Shown here in pieces: positions 7,416 through 15,373 of a stretch of 47,206 nt of DNA. The stretch covers positions 1 through 47,206 of the forward strand of contig UQRY01000010.1 of NCBI GenBank assembly GCA_900543675.1. The letters are read 5' to 3'. Each line of letters opens with the position of its first letter. Positions within the stretch are counted from its first letter, which is position 1. Position numbers and translations under genes: made by a program. Below the pieces are notes generated by a model. It saw only the letters and a list, made by a program, of their open reading frames with translations. It ran no database searches and was not told the DNA's origin. Source of the stretch: an uncultured Mycoplasmatota bacterium (GTDB lineage Bacteria; Bacillota_I; Bacilli_A; RF39; UBA660).

Positions 7416-8567
7416 TTATTTATACACTTTTTCTTTGGCATTATTTTTTTGTAGTTCACTTAATTGATACTCGGCAATTTGTTTTAAATGATTAATTCCT
7501 TCAATCCTGCGAAGAGTTCTGCTATCGCTACGAACGGATAATCTTTCTATCCAAGCATCTAAATCACTCACTGTTTTTGTTAATCGTTCAATACTTTTTT
7601 CTGTTTCTTTTTGTCTTTCTAATTCTGCCAAATCATATTGTACTTTAGCGCGTAAGCGAGATATATGTTTAATTCTTTCTTCTTTTTGTGACGATCTGCT
7701 GTTAGCCACGTTATCTATCCATTTTGCTAAATCGCTATCTGTCTTTTTTAATCTTTTGATTTCTCTATCTCTAGCTCTTTTTCTTCTTTCTTCTTGTACT
7801 TTCTGTTCTACTTCTTCTAAAGGTTGTCTTTGACTTACGCTAGAAGCATTATTTACCATATAGGTAGCAATTTGACTTGGAACTAAAATCGTTTTTTCAG
7901 GATCTGTCATATCGACTAAAAAATCCTCTCCAAAATAATAATTACCAAAAAGAATAGCATCGTTAACCATGATTTCAAGTTCAAGTTCATCAGTTTTAGC
8001 ACGAGCCATTTGGGCTTTTTGGAAACTATTTGAAATAGCTTGTAATCTTTTTAATCCTTTAGCACCATTTCGGCTAGCAACTTCGTATACTGTACTATAT
8101 ATTTCATCCAAATCTGATCGATAATTATCATATTTTTCTTCTTCATCCTCATCAAATGAATCGTAGTTTCGTTCTTGTTCTACTTTCTTTAAATAATCTG
8201 GCAAATAATCAGTTAAAAATTGGCTAACTAAAGTAACTGTTTCTTCATCTTTGTCTGGTAATATCTTCTTCATTTCATCCGCATTTCTAATTACAGCGGC
8301 TACTTGATCATAAGTCTGATTATGAACTTTTTCCGTGATCTCTTCACTAGATTTTAAACTAGCTAATACCCTTTTAGCGTCGCTTAATTTTTCCTCCAAT
8401 TTCGATATTGTATTTAAGTAACTAACGCCCGTACGATACTCTTCCTCTTCTAATGATGTGATTTCTGCTTTAGTACTAGCAATTAGCACTTCAAGATCTT
8501 TTGCATGTTGGTAACTAGATTCGCTAATAAATTGTTCTTCATATTGATTAAATAATTGTTTTAACAT
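7416..8567 (-). CDS. Uncharacterised coiled-coil protein with two C-terminal repeats (paralogue 3 of 3)
   Basis: 383 residues. Residues 1-265 align along their length with the 272-residue neighbour. The extra C-terminal part consists of two tandem units of about 50 residues (269-318 and 326-374), each with the pattern I-x-RL-x-KT-x-SDL-x-x-WI, a variable loop, R-x-x-I-x-x-(I/L), then QxxLxEL. The protein is soluble, helical and highly charged, with no recognised domain. It is the promoter-proximal member, with a strong promoter at 8626-8654 and a leader hairpin GAAAGG/CCTTTC (8595-8614). A scaffold or structural role is possible but not shown. Confidence 0.75.
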   Translation of the reverse strand: MLKQLFNQYEEQFISESSYQHAKDLEVLIASTKAEITSLEEEEYRTGVSYLNTISKLEEKLSDAKRVLASLKSSEEITEKVHNQTYDQVAAVIRNADEMKKILPDKDEETVTLVSQFLTDYLPDYLKKVEQERNYDSFDEDEEEKYDNYRSDLDEIYSTVYEVASRNGAKGLKRLQAISNSFQKAQMARAKTDELELEIMVNDAILFGNYYFGEDFLVDMTDPEKTILVPSQIATYMVNNASSVSQRQPLEEVEQKVQEERRKRARDREIKRLKKTDSDLAKWIDNVANSRSSQKEERIKHISRLRAKVQYDLAELERQKETEKSIERLTKTVSDLDAWIERLSVRSDSRTLRRIEGINHLKQIAEYQLSELQKNNAKEKVYK

Positions 8568-8625
8568 ATTTTATCTCCCCTTTACTTCTTTACTGAAAGG
8601 TCCTTTTTCCTTTCATACGGCGCAT

Positions 8626-8654
8626 ATTATAGCACTATTTAATAAGAAACGCAA
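8626..8654 (-). promoter_or_regulatory. Promoter of the coiled-coil paralogue pair
   Basis: Minus strand TTGCGT (8649-8654), 17-nt spacer, TATAAT (8626-8631). A hairpin at 8595-8614 lies in the leader. Confidence 0.7.
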
Positions 8655-8673
8655 ATTTCTAGAAAAAAAAGTG

Positions 8674-8702
8674 TACAAAAAAAGATACCGGTTAAAGTAT
8701 CT
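8674..8702 (-). terminator. Terminator of the VTT/rmuC operon
   Basis: Stem AGATAC/GTATCT (8683-8688 with 8697-8702) followed by seven T on the minus strand. Confidence 0.85.
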
Positions 8703-8736
8703 ATTTATTTGGTCTAGGTATTTCTATTCCTTTTGA

Positions 8737-9051
8737 CTAATCATTTTTCTTTATCGTATCTAGTTTTTTCTTTTCTTCGCTTTCTTCTCTTTTTAAACTA
8801 GATTTTAGGCAACTACTCGCGAGCAACACAATAATTATCGCAAACACAGTAGGAACAACAATAAACAAAACAATCGGTATCGTTTGGTTCATTCCTGCAA
8901 ATATAAAGCCTGGTATCGCAAGTAGCTCTAAAACTAACAAAACGATTAGAACTTTTAAGAATAATTTTCGATGATCTTTCTTTACTTTTTCTTTCTTTGG
9001 TTTAGTTTCTTTTACTTTTTTCTCTTTTACCTTTTTTTCTTTTTTCGCCAT
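8737..9051 (-). CDS. Small membrane protein with Lys-rich N-terminus
   Basis: 104 residues. The first 27 are nearly all Lys/Glu with KEKKVKE-type repeats, then two hydrophobic segments (about 30-52 and 56-79) with a short loop, and a charged Glu/Lys tail ending LDTIKKND. No family recognised. It is the last gene of the operon, 11 nt after the DUF2238-type gene. The basic N-terminus should be cytoplasmic. Confidence 0.7.
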   Translation of the reverse strand: MAKKEKKVKEKKVKETKPKKEKVKKDHRKLFLKVLIVLLVLELLAIPGFIFAGMNQTIPIVLFIVVPTVFAIIIVLLASSCLKSSLKREESEEKKKLDTIKKND

Positions 9052-9062
9052 AATTTTTCCTC

Positions 9063-9671
9063 CTATAATACTTGATCTAATTTCTTCATAAATTTATCTT
9101 TCTTTACTTGAACTTCTATTAAATAATAAATACAAAATAGAATGGATCCAAAGAAGGCAATTAACATATCTTCCATCGTATCATCAACACCGGTTTCTTT
9201 TACCCACTGGGTATCTCCACCTAATATATTATCTGATGCGAATTCAAAGAATTCCCAGAATGAAGCAATCATTAAGCCAAAGGCAATCATGAAAATGATA
9301 TGAAACCATTTTAATTCTTTCTTTAATAGATGATTCTTCTTTAGAATAATTAAGGCAACTATCATCATTACAATTCCAGAAAGTAAATGGGCAAATAAAT
9401 CAAGCCAACTAATCTTGTAGTACCATCCTAGGATACTGCCTAAAATAAGGGCAATTAGTACAAATACATAATATAGTAGTTTTAACAGTTCACTCATCTC
9501 ATACTTTAAAATTTTCTTAATGAGAAAAGGACCGGCAGTAACTGGAATAATCGCTAAGGTAGTTAATATTTTTGAAGTAGTCATCGTACTTCCATAATTC
9601 ATCAGTTGATATAGCATAATTCCAATATATAAAACAATAAAGCCAATATTGATGATTTTTAATTTATTCAT
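9063..9671 (-). CDS. DUF2238/YjdF-like integral membrane protein
   Basis: 202 residues with five or six predicted membrane helices. The conserved pattern DLFAHLLSGI, then FWEFFEFASDNILGGDTQW and DDTMEDMLIAFFGS matches the DUF2238 (YjdF) family: acidic and aromatic residues inside or next to helices, plus His in the DLFAH motif. The function of this family is not known. It overlaps the end of rmuC by 8 nt, so the two are translationally coupled. Confidence 0.8.
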   Translation of the reverse strand: MNKLKIINIGFIVLYIGIMLYQLMNYGSTMTTSKILTTLAIIPVTAGPFLIKKILKYEMSELLKLLYYVFVLIALILGSILGWYYKISWLDLFAHLLSGIVMMIVALIILKKNHLLKKELKWFHIIFMIAFGLMIASFWEFFEFASDNILGGDTQWVKETGVDDTMEDMLIAFFGSILFCIYYLIEVQVKKDKFMKKLDQVL

Positions 9672-10704
9672 CTCGTTTATCCTCCAATTTGCTGACTTCT
9701 ACTTGACTGATAGAATCGAATTTTCTAGTGATCTTTTCCGTTGTGATATAAACATTTTCTACATCCTTGTTCACCATCTGAATACTTTTGGCTAAATGAT
9801 CCCATCTTTCCTTATAACGAGAAAATTCGACACCTAATTTTTTTAATTCTTCGTGAATAATTGAAGTATACTGATCACGCTCAATATTTTTAATAATCAT
9901 CTGTATCACACTTAACGTAGAAATTAATGTGGTAGGAGAAGTAATCCAGACTTTTTTCTTGTAAGCATAATCTAATAAATCTGTGTGATAGGCATTAATT
10001 TCTGCAAATATCGCTTCAGCTGGTAAAAACATGATGGCTTGATCAGAAGTAATGCCTGGGATAATATATTTACTACTAATCGCATCGATATGTTTTTTGA
10101 CATCGATCTTGAACTGTTTCTCGTGCATTGCTCGCTCTGTCTGGGATAAATTTCTATCTACCATCTGTTGATAGTTTTCTAAAGGAAATTTAGAATCAAT
10201 CGCAATCATTCCTAGGGGGTTGGGGGCATAAAGTACACAATCGGCAATCGTACCATTAGGAAGTGGGCATTGAAGTCGGTAAATCTTATCATTCTTTTCC
10301 CCAAAGACATTGACCAAAATATGTTTTAGATTGACTTCTCCATAGATACCCCTACTCTTTTTATCCGTTAAAATGCTTTGTAAGGAGACAATATCGGTCG
10401 ATAATGTTTCGATCTTTTTCTGAGCTTCATCGATTCTACTTAACCGCTCTAAGACATTTTGGAATGTACGATTAGTTTTATCAAAATTCTCATTGATTCT
10501 TTCATTGACTCGATCATCAATCCGATTCAATCTAGCTTCTAATTTATCGTTTACTTGGATAAAATTTTGATTCATCTCTTTGATGATATCCATTTCAAAA
10601 CGTCCTAATCGTTCAGTCATATCACTATTATCTTTTTTTCGAAATAGAAGAATCACTAATAATACTAAAATACATACTAATAATCCAACAATAACATACT
10701 CCAT
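9664..10704 (-). CDS. rmuC: DNA recombination protein RmuC homologue
   Basis: 346 residues: an N-terminal membrane anchor (about 3-22), a long coiled coil (30-115), and the RmuC nuclease-like domain. Recognisable blocks are SRGIYGEVNLKHIL, ADCVLYAPN, the core IDSKFPLENYQQM, and VWITSPTTLISTLSVIQMI near the end. In Escherichia coli RmuC limits rearrangement at inverted repeats; the DSK segment is the presumed active-site region. It lies 2 nt from the upstream VTT-family gene and overlaps the downstream one, so it is in the middle of an operon. Confidence 0.92.
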   Translation of the reverse strand: MEYVIVGLLVCILVLLVILLFRKKDNSDMTERLGRFEMDIIKEMNQNFIQVNDKLEARLNRIDDRVNERINENFDKTNRTFQNVLERLSRIDEAQKKIETLSTDIVSLQSILTDKKSRGIYGEVNLKHILVNVFGEKNDKIYRLQCPLPNGTIADCVLYAPNPLGMIAIDSKFPLENYQQMVDRNLSQTERAMHEKQFKIDVKKHIDAISSKYIIPGITSDQAIMFLPAEAIFAEINAYHTDLLDYAYKKKVWITSPTTLISTLSVIQMIIKNIERDQYTSIIHEELKKLGVEFSRYKERWDHLAKSIQMVNKDVENVYITTEKITRKFDSISQVEVSKLEDKRDE

Positions 10705-10706
10705 AA

Positions 10707-11297
10707 CTACCTAACCTTCCATTTCTTTTCAATTTTTCTAGAGATAATAAACGTAATAGTCAAAAGAAGAAATATTTTTATCATAATCGTGATATCGGTT
10801 AAACTTTCTAATAGTGAAGTTCCAATATATCCCCAAAAATAAACCATGACAATTTTTCCAATCAATAAAGCCAAAAAGAATTTTTCGATTTTCATATGAG
10901 AAATTCCCGATGCGATATTAATCAAAAACGCTGGAGAAAACGGTAAAGCGATCAAAGTAACTAAACTACTGAATTTTGCACTACTAATCTTCTTGGTTAA
11001 TGTTTTTAGCGTTTCACTATCTTTTCTTTTAATAAAGCGATACCATTTTTTCTGTAAGAAAAAGCGAAACAAAAAAAACGAAAGCATACACCCAACAACG
11101 GTCGATAACCAAGAAATGATTAATCCAAAAACATCTCCGTAACTGACGATATTTAACGTAATAAATACCGATAATGGTAAAACAGGAATAATTGACTCCG
11201 CAATAATTAAAAGAACTCCGGCGATTGGACCATAACTAATCAATAAACTAGTGGCACTGGAAACAAAACTATCGACGAGCTCTTTCATATTTTTCAC
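10707..11297 (-). CDS. VTT-domain (TVP38/TMEM64-like) membrane protein
   Basis: 196 residues with several membrane helices. The VTT (SNARE-associated/DedA superfamily) signature is visible: IAESIIPVLPLSVFITLN (re-entrant loop with Glu and Pro), a GCMLSFFLFR helix, then ALPFSPAFLINIASGISHM, the second re-entrant motif. Members of the superfamily move or scramble lipids. First gene of the operon with rmuC; a TATAAT element lies 10-15 nt upstream of the start. Confidence 0.82.
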   Translation of the reverse strand: MKNMKELVDSFVSSATSLLISYGPIAGVLLIIAESIIPVLPLSVFITLNIVSYGDVFGLIISWLSTVVGCMLSFFLFRFFLQKKWYRFIKRKDSETLKTLTKKISSAKFSSLVTLIALPFSPAFLINIASGISHMKIEKFFLALLIGKIVMVYFWGYIGTSLLESLTDITIMIKIFLLLTITFIISRKIEKKWKVR

Positions 11298-11306
11298 CTA
11301 GTATAT

Positions 11307-11312
11307 ATTATA
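11307..11312 (-). promoter_or_regulatory. -10 element of the VTT/rmuC operon
   Basis: TATAAT on the minus strand close to the start codon; no good -35 box is seen (TTTTAT at 17 nt), so the call is weak. Confidence 0.4.
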
Positions 11313-11444
11313 CCTCGTTTTTGGTGTTTATAAAAGTGAATTCCCCAAGTTTATTTTATGAATATATCTAAATAACTCGTTTTTTGTCTGATTCATTATC
11401 TATTTGCTTTTTATCAGGGAAAAATTGAATAAAAAATACTATTT

Positions 11445-12041
11445 TTAATGACTATTTCGTTTTTTTACTTTGCGATAAATATAGCGAACAACTAGTAAAA
11501 ATAATAGGATATAAATGGGAACTTTTAAGCGTGAAGTATATTCTTGGAGGATGGTCCAATTATTTCCTAAACTGTAACCTACATAGACAAATGCAAATGT
11601 CCAAGGAATACTACCAAGTGTGGTGTAGAGAACGAATGGCCAAAAATTGAGACGCATTATGCCAATTGGTAAAGAGATAAAAGTTCTAACGATAGGAAAG
11701 TTTCTACCAATGAAGGAAGCTAACATTCCGTATTTTTGAAACCAATCTTCTGCTTTTTCGATATCTTCTTTCTTCATAAAAAAATATTTTCCGTATTTGT
11801 CGATAAACGGACGCCCACCAAAATAACCCATAAGGTATATAATAATCGCACAAAAAACACTACCGATAACTCCTGTTAAAAGAGCGCCCAAAAAAGAAAA
11901 GATATTTTGAGAGGCTAAAATTCCCCCAGTAGCTAAAATAAGTTCGCTAGGAATTACAATGATTATTGCTTCTAGTATCATGGCTAAAAACATACCAAAG
12001 TAACCATACTCAGAAATTGCATTCAGTATTAAAGAAGACAT
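11445..12041 (-). CDS. DedA family protein
   Basis: 198 residues, a typical DedA protein: ILEAIIIVIPSELILATGG with the acidic residue of the first re-entrant loop, GSVFCAIIIYLMGYFGGRPFIDKYGKYFF, then FIGRNFPIVRTFISLPIGIM, carrying the conserved GRF-x-P-x-x-R-like motif. DedA proteins support membrane lipid transport and proton-motive-force homeostasis; some act as undecaprenyl-phosphate flippases. Located 44 nt after prsW on the same strand, probably co-transcribed with it. A basic C-terminal tail faces the cytoplasm. Confidence 0.9.
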   Translation of the reverse strand: MSSLILNAISEYGYFGMFLAMILEAIIIVIPSELILATGGILASQNIFSFLGALLTGVIGSVFCAIIIYLMGYFGGRPFIDKYGKYFFMKKEDIEKAEDWFQKYGMLASFIGRNFPIVRTFISLPIGIMRLNFWPFVLYTTLGSIPWTFAFVYVGYSLGNNWTILQEYTSRLKVPIYILLFLLVVRYIYRKVKKRNSH

Positions 12042-12085
12042 CCTATCACCATTACAGTTTACGATACTCTTTGTTTATTTATGCG

Positions 12086-12778
12086 TCATCCATTCTTTAC
12101 TGAATTATTTTTTGAAATACTCATATCTAATCTTCTAGTCTTCCTAATTAAAAAGATAGCAAAAAAATAAAGACTAATCACAAATAAGAAAAATAAAATA
12201 TATGTAGCCAAACTACCTACTAAGATTAAACTATCAAAAGTACCATGTAGTAATACTGGAATAAATAAACTGAATAGATAAGCTATTTTTCGTTTATAGA
12301 TTTTAGCCTTTCCTAAGTAATATCCCATTGCGATAGCATAGAAAGCATGAGCGGGTACCGTTAAGAAAGCTCTAACTAGTGCAACTAACATTCCTCCTGT
12401 TATGGTATATAAAACATTTTCGATTAAAGCAAAGCCTAATGCAATATAGATCGCATAAAGAATATAATCAAATAAAGTATCTACTTGTCTGTTTTTCTTC
12501 AAAAAGAAAACTGTGACTAACCATTTTGACATTTCTTCAATCAAAGCGATAGCTAAGAAACTATATCCTATTTTAGCTAAAGCTGATAATGAAGTAACTT
12601 CAATTTCTTGAAGATTTACTAAATAAGAAAGGAGCACTGTTAAAAAAATGGAAATCAATCCACAGAAAAGGGCTTTTATAAGCTCTTGTTTAGGTTCTTT
12701 TTCTAACTCATCCAGATGGTAAAAAAGAACAGCTAAAAGAATAATTGGTAAAATGGCGAATAAAATTAACAAAGACAC
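12086..12778 (-). CDS. prsW: PrsW-like intramembrane metalloprotease
   Basis: 230 residues, polytopic. The PrsW catalytic elements are present: EEMSK (Glu81-Glu82), ALIENVLY (Glu120), VPAHAFYA (His144) and LLHGTFDS (His178). In Bacillus subtilis PrsW makes the first cut in the anti-sigma factor RsiW. An ECF sigma/anti-sigma pair lies 10 kb away in this window, a possible but unproven target. The open frame starts with GTG at 12778 with very short SD spacing; a TTG at 12772 has better spacing (GGGGA plus 7 nt). Confidence 0.85.
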   Translation of the reverse strand: MSLLILFAILPIILLAVLFYHLDELEKEPKQELIKALFCGLISIFLTVLLSYLVNLQEIEVTSLSALAKIGYSFLAIALIEEMSKWLVTVFFLKKNRQVDTLFDYILYAIYIALGFALIENVLYTITGGMLVALVRAFLTVPAHAFYAIAMGYYLGKAKIYKRKIAYLFSLFIPVLLHGTFDSLILVGSLATYILFFLFVISLYFFAIFLIRKTRRLDMSISKNNSVKNG

Positions 12779-12802
12779 TCTCCCCTTTCTTTAATTAAAT
12801 GG

Positions 12803-12828
12803 AAAAAGCATACCATTTTCAGGTATGC
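12803..12828 (-). terminator. Terminator of rbfA
   Basis: Stem GCATACC/GGTATGC (12808-12814 with 12822-12828), then TTTTTC on the minus strand, directly after rbfA. Confidence 0.85.
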
Positions 12829-12833
12829 ATTAC

Positions 12834-13178
12834 TTATTCTTCTTCGTTATTGATTTTTTCAATAATTTTTTCGATATGATTTCCATACTCGATTGATTCA
12901 TCAAAAATAAATTTTAATTCCGGGGTATGTCTAATTTCTATTCTTTGACTAAGTTCTCCCCGAATAAAGGAAGCAGCTTTTTTTAAGGCATCCCAAGTAG
13001 ATTGTCTTTTAGAATCATCTAATACTGTGAAATAAACTTTACAATAACTTAAATCATTAGTAATTTCACAGCCAGTTATAGTTACAAATTTTATATCTTC
13101 ATCTTTGATTTCGGTTTGAAGAATGTTACTGATTTCTTTTTCAAACTGACTGTTTAATCTTTCTATTTTGATACTCAT
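12834..13178 (-). CDS. rbfA: Ribosome-binding factor A
   Basis: 114 residues, the usual length. RbfA is a KH-like 30S maturation factor that binds near helix 1 of 16S rRNA. Typical blocks: IKDEDIKFVTITGCEITNDL (beta strand region), SYCKVYFTVL, and an ending with R-x-x-PELKFIFDESIEYG followed by HIEKIIEKI. SD AGGTGATGAAAG precedes ATG. It is normally next to infB; here three other genes separate them, and it has its own extended -10 promoter and terminator. Confidence 0.95.
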   Translation of the reverse strand: MSIKIERLNSQFEKEISNILQTEIKDEDIKFVTITGCEITNDLSYCKVYFTVLDDSKRQSTWDALKKAASFIRGELSQRIEIRHTPELKFIFDESIEYGNHIEKIIEKINNEEE

Positions 13179-13196
13179 CTTTCATCACCTAATAGT

Positions 13197-13205
13197 ATTA
13201 TACCA
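13197..13205 (-). promoter_or_regulatory. Extended -10 promoter of rbfA
   Basis: Minus strand TGGTATAAT (extended -10 form TG-N-TATAAT) about 20 nt before the rbfA start; no clear -35 box at 17 nt. Confidence 0.5.
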
Positions 13206-13244
13206 TGCCAATGTCAAAGATACTACTGTTAAAATTCATCTTAA

Positions 13245-14009
13245 TTAAAAGCTAAGTTTCTTTACATAAGCTTCATCGCTTAAAAGTTCATCTTTTTTTC
13301 CACGATAGGTTGCTCCAACAGTAGCTAGTCTTTGTAATTGTTTTTTTCTAGGTATTTTCGTATAGATATCTACGCAATTATGATGACCATTATAGTCTGC
13401 AGGTAAAACCATCGCAAACATGGCATTTTCTACTTTAGTTTCTAAGCAATCACTAGATGAAGGATTCAATATAGTAGTATCTCCGTCGGTAATCAAAAAA
13501 GTGCTTTCTACATTATCAAACAAACTAAATGGTTTAGGTGGTGTCTTTACTAAAGAATATCTTTTATTGGGATCAGTAACATAAATTCTTATTGAATGTT
13601 TATGCTCTTGTTCTATTAAGCTGATCGTTGTTAATTCTTCAGTTAATCGTAATAGCTTATTTATTTCATCCTTCAAATACCTCTCATATTGAAATAACTC
13701 TTGATACTTCTTGTAGTTATCCAGTTCATTTTGATAAGTTAAATATACAAATTCTGATCCAGTTACCCACTCTAGATTGCCTCTTTTTTCATCGTCAAAT
13801 CCATTGTAGAAATCTAGTTTACCAATTGTTTGGAACCATTCCTTAAATCTAGGATCATCCCGGTAATAAATGAGATTTTGAATAAAAGTATTTTCATTAA
13901 TTATTCTCACACCATTTGCGTATAAAAAAGCCAATATTGTATGAATAAAGTCTTGATCTTTTCCTTCGGGATAATATTTTCCACTTTCTTCGTTAAATAA
14001 AATTTCCAT
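13245..14009 (-). CDS. Uncharacterised 254-residue protein
   Basis: Soluble protein with no signal peptide or membrane segment and no domain I recognise. Features: the N-terminal EILFNEESGKYYPEGKDQDF stretch, a helical Glu/Lys/Tyr-rich middle (about 85-135), and a beta-rich C-terminal half containing THxxx-like strands and the segment YNGHHNCVDIYTKIPRKKQLQR. Two Cys and several His near the C-terminus could bind metal, but spacing does not match a known site. It has a strong promoter of its own. Function unknown. Confidence 0.65.
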   Translation of the reverse strand: MEILFNEESGKYYPEGKDQDFIHTILAFLYANGVRIINENTFIQNLIYYRDDPRFKEWFQTIGKLDFYNGFDDEKRGNLEWVTGSEFVYLTYQNELDNYKKYQELFQYERYLKDEINKLLRLTEELTTISLIEQEHKHSIRIYVTDPNKRYSLVKTPPKPFSLFDNVESTFLITDGDTTILNPSSSDCLETKVENAMFAMVLPADYNGHHNCVDIYTKIPRKKQLQRLATVGATYRGKKDELLSDEAYVKKLSF

Positions 14010-14038
14010 TTTCTCTTCTACTCTCCTTTTGGCCTTTT

Positions 14039-14067
14039 ATTATAACGAAAAAGAATGTTTTTTTCAA
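14039..14067 (-). promoter_or_regulatory. Promoter of the 254-residue gene
   Basis: Minus strand TTGAAA (14062-14067), 17-nt spacer, perfect TATAAT (14039-14044). Confidence 0.8.
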
Positions 14068-14070
14068 CTT

Positions 14071-14490
14071 TTATTGTTCAATGATTTCTACTAGTTTTTC
14101 TGTATTTAAGGTTATTCGATGGGAAAAAGAATTCACTATTAAATTAGAAGATACAGTGAGATTAAGATCGAGTTTAAATACTTGGTTTTCTTTAGTATCA
14201 GTACCAATCAATTGATAAGTATCTCCAACTAAGTTTTCCCATTCTGCTTGCGAAAGTTCAGCCTGTTGTAAGATGGTAATTATCTCTTTTATCGTTTTTT
14301 CGTCTGTTATTGTTTTATATAAAGTAAATTTCCCCGAGTTATCGATTTTTCGAATAGTAATAGTCTCTGTTTGAGACAATTTTTGTTTAACTTCTTCGAA
14401 TGAAGGCTTACGATAAAAGAATAAAAGAAAAAATATAAGTAGAAGTATCAATATTCCGATAAGAAAAACTAGTATTTTTCTTCTACTCAT
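14071..14490 (-). CDS. Membrane-anchored extracytoplasmic protein, unknown
   Basis: 139 residues: basic start MSRRK, one strong transmembrane segment (about 6-26), then an extracytoplasmic domain of about 110 residues with alternating strands, including ITIRKIDNSGKFTLYKTITD and a helix TIKEIITILQQAEL. The layout resembles small one-helix surface proteins with DUF5301-type domains, but the match is only by eye. A TATAAT element at 14556-14561 lies upstream and is divergent to the plus-strand promoter of the next gene. Confidence 0.6.
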   Translation of the reverse strand: MSRRKILVFLIGILILLLIFFLLFFYRKPSFEEVKQKLSQTETITIRKIDNSGKFTLYKTITDEKTIKEIITILQQAELSQAEWENLVGDTYQLIGTDTKENQVFKLDLNLTVSSNLIVNSFSHRITLNTEKLVEIIEQ

Positions 14491-14597
14491 CTAGACCACT
14501 CCCTTTTTACTTCAAAATTTTTTTACTAAGCTTATGTTTATCTAGTCTTAATTTTATTATATCAGATTTACCCTTAACTTTATATATCATTATTTAA

Positions 14598-14626
14598 TAG
14601 ACAAAGAGACTTAGCAGAATTATAAT
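14598..14626 (+). promoter_or_regulatory. Promoter of the Tyr/Gly-rich lipoprotein gene
   Basis: TAGACA (14598-14603), 17-nt spacer, TATAAT (14621-14626). The predicted transcript start falls about 20 nt before the ATG at 14652. Confidence 0.7.
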
Positions 14627-14651
14627 AGTTTTATTGGTGGTGGTAGTAATA

Positions 14652-15293
14652 ATGAAATATACTCAATATAGTTTAATACATGTTGGGCTTATATGTGGCA
14701 CCTTGTTATTTTCGACATCTGGTTGTGGGGCAAAAACCGTTGATTGTGATATTGAGGGTGAACATGTTCATTTGTATGTTAGTGAATCAAATTTGTTATC
14801 AAGATATATTGAAAGTGAAAAGATGCGAGTAAAAGGACTTAATCGAACAGACGAATACTTGCCTTTGACTGAAGAGTTAGCTCAAGCTAGTGAAAACGGT
14901 CTTTATCCAGTCGAAGAAAATCTTGACTATATCACGACAAAAATTGATTCTTATTCTCCTAAGCGGGAAGCCTATGTCTACGATTATATTTATGGTTCGT
15001 ATTATGGTTATGGCTTTAGTAGTGGGAAATATGAATATGGGCTTCAATATGGATATCATTGGGATCACGAATGGCAGGAAATTCCTTTAAATGAATATAC
15101 TGAAGATCAGGTACGTGATATTACCTATCAATACCAGTTTTATAAGATAGATAAAGAGGGAGTTTCTTCAAAATTATTTGATTCTTTGGAAGAAGTTCCT
15201 GATGAATATCAATATTTTATCCCATCTACTTTAATTAAGAAAAACGTTAGTGAAGCTTACTATTTAGATAAGGAAAAACAAAAAGTAAAATAG
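14652..15293 (+). CDS. Putative lipoprotein with Tyr/Gly-rich segment
   Basis: The signal sequence MKYTQYSLIHVGLICGTLLF is followed by STSGC, a slightly atypical lipobox, so lipid anchoring is likely but not certain. The mature part begins with GAKTVDCDIEGEHVHLYVSE and contains a Tyr/Gly-rich stretch (about residues 112-143) with YGSYYGYGF and YGLQYGYHW. The function is unknown. The open frame reaches a TTG at 14634, but the predicted transcription start is about there, so the ATG at 14652 with the G-rich element GGTGGTGG before it is preferred. It is the only plus-strand gene in this part and stands alone between divergent and convergent neighbours. Confidence 0.65.
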   Translation: MKYTQYSLIHVGLICGTLLFSTSGCGAKTVDCDIEGEHVHLYVSESNLLSRYIESEKMRVKGLNRTDEYLPLTEELAQASENGLYPVEENLDYITTKIDSYSPKREAYVYDYIYGSYYGYGFSSGKYEYGLQYGYHWDHEWQEIPLNEYTEDQVRDITYQYQFYKIDKEGVSSKLFDSLEEVPDEYQYFIPSTLIKKNVSEAYYLDKEKQKVK

Positions 15294-15313
15294 TGTAATG
15301 GCTTATTTTTCCA

Positions 15314-15366
15314 ACAAAAAAAGTTCTTAAGAAGTACTGATACCAGTATTTTCTTTAAGAACTTTT
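15314..15366. terminator. Bidirectional terminator between the lipoprotein gene and infB
   Basis: A long imperfect hairpin with an outer stem GTTCTTAA/TTAAGAAC (15323-15330 with 15355-15362) has A/T runs on both flanks, serving the two convergent genes. Confidence 0.8.
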
Positions 15367-15373
15367 CTTATCT

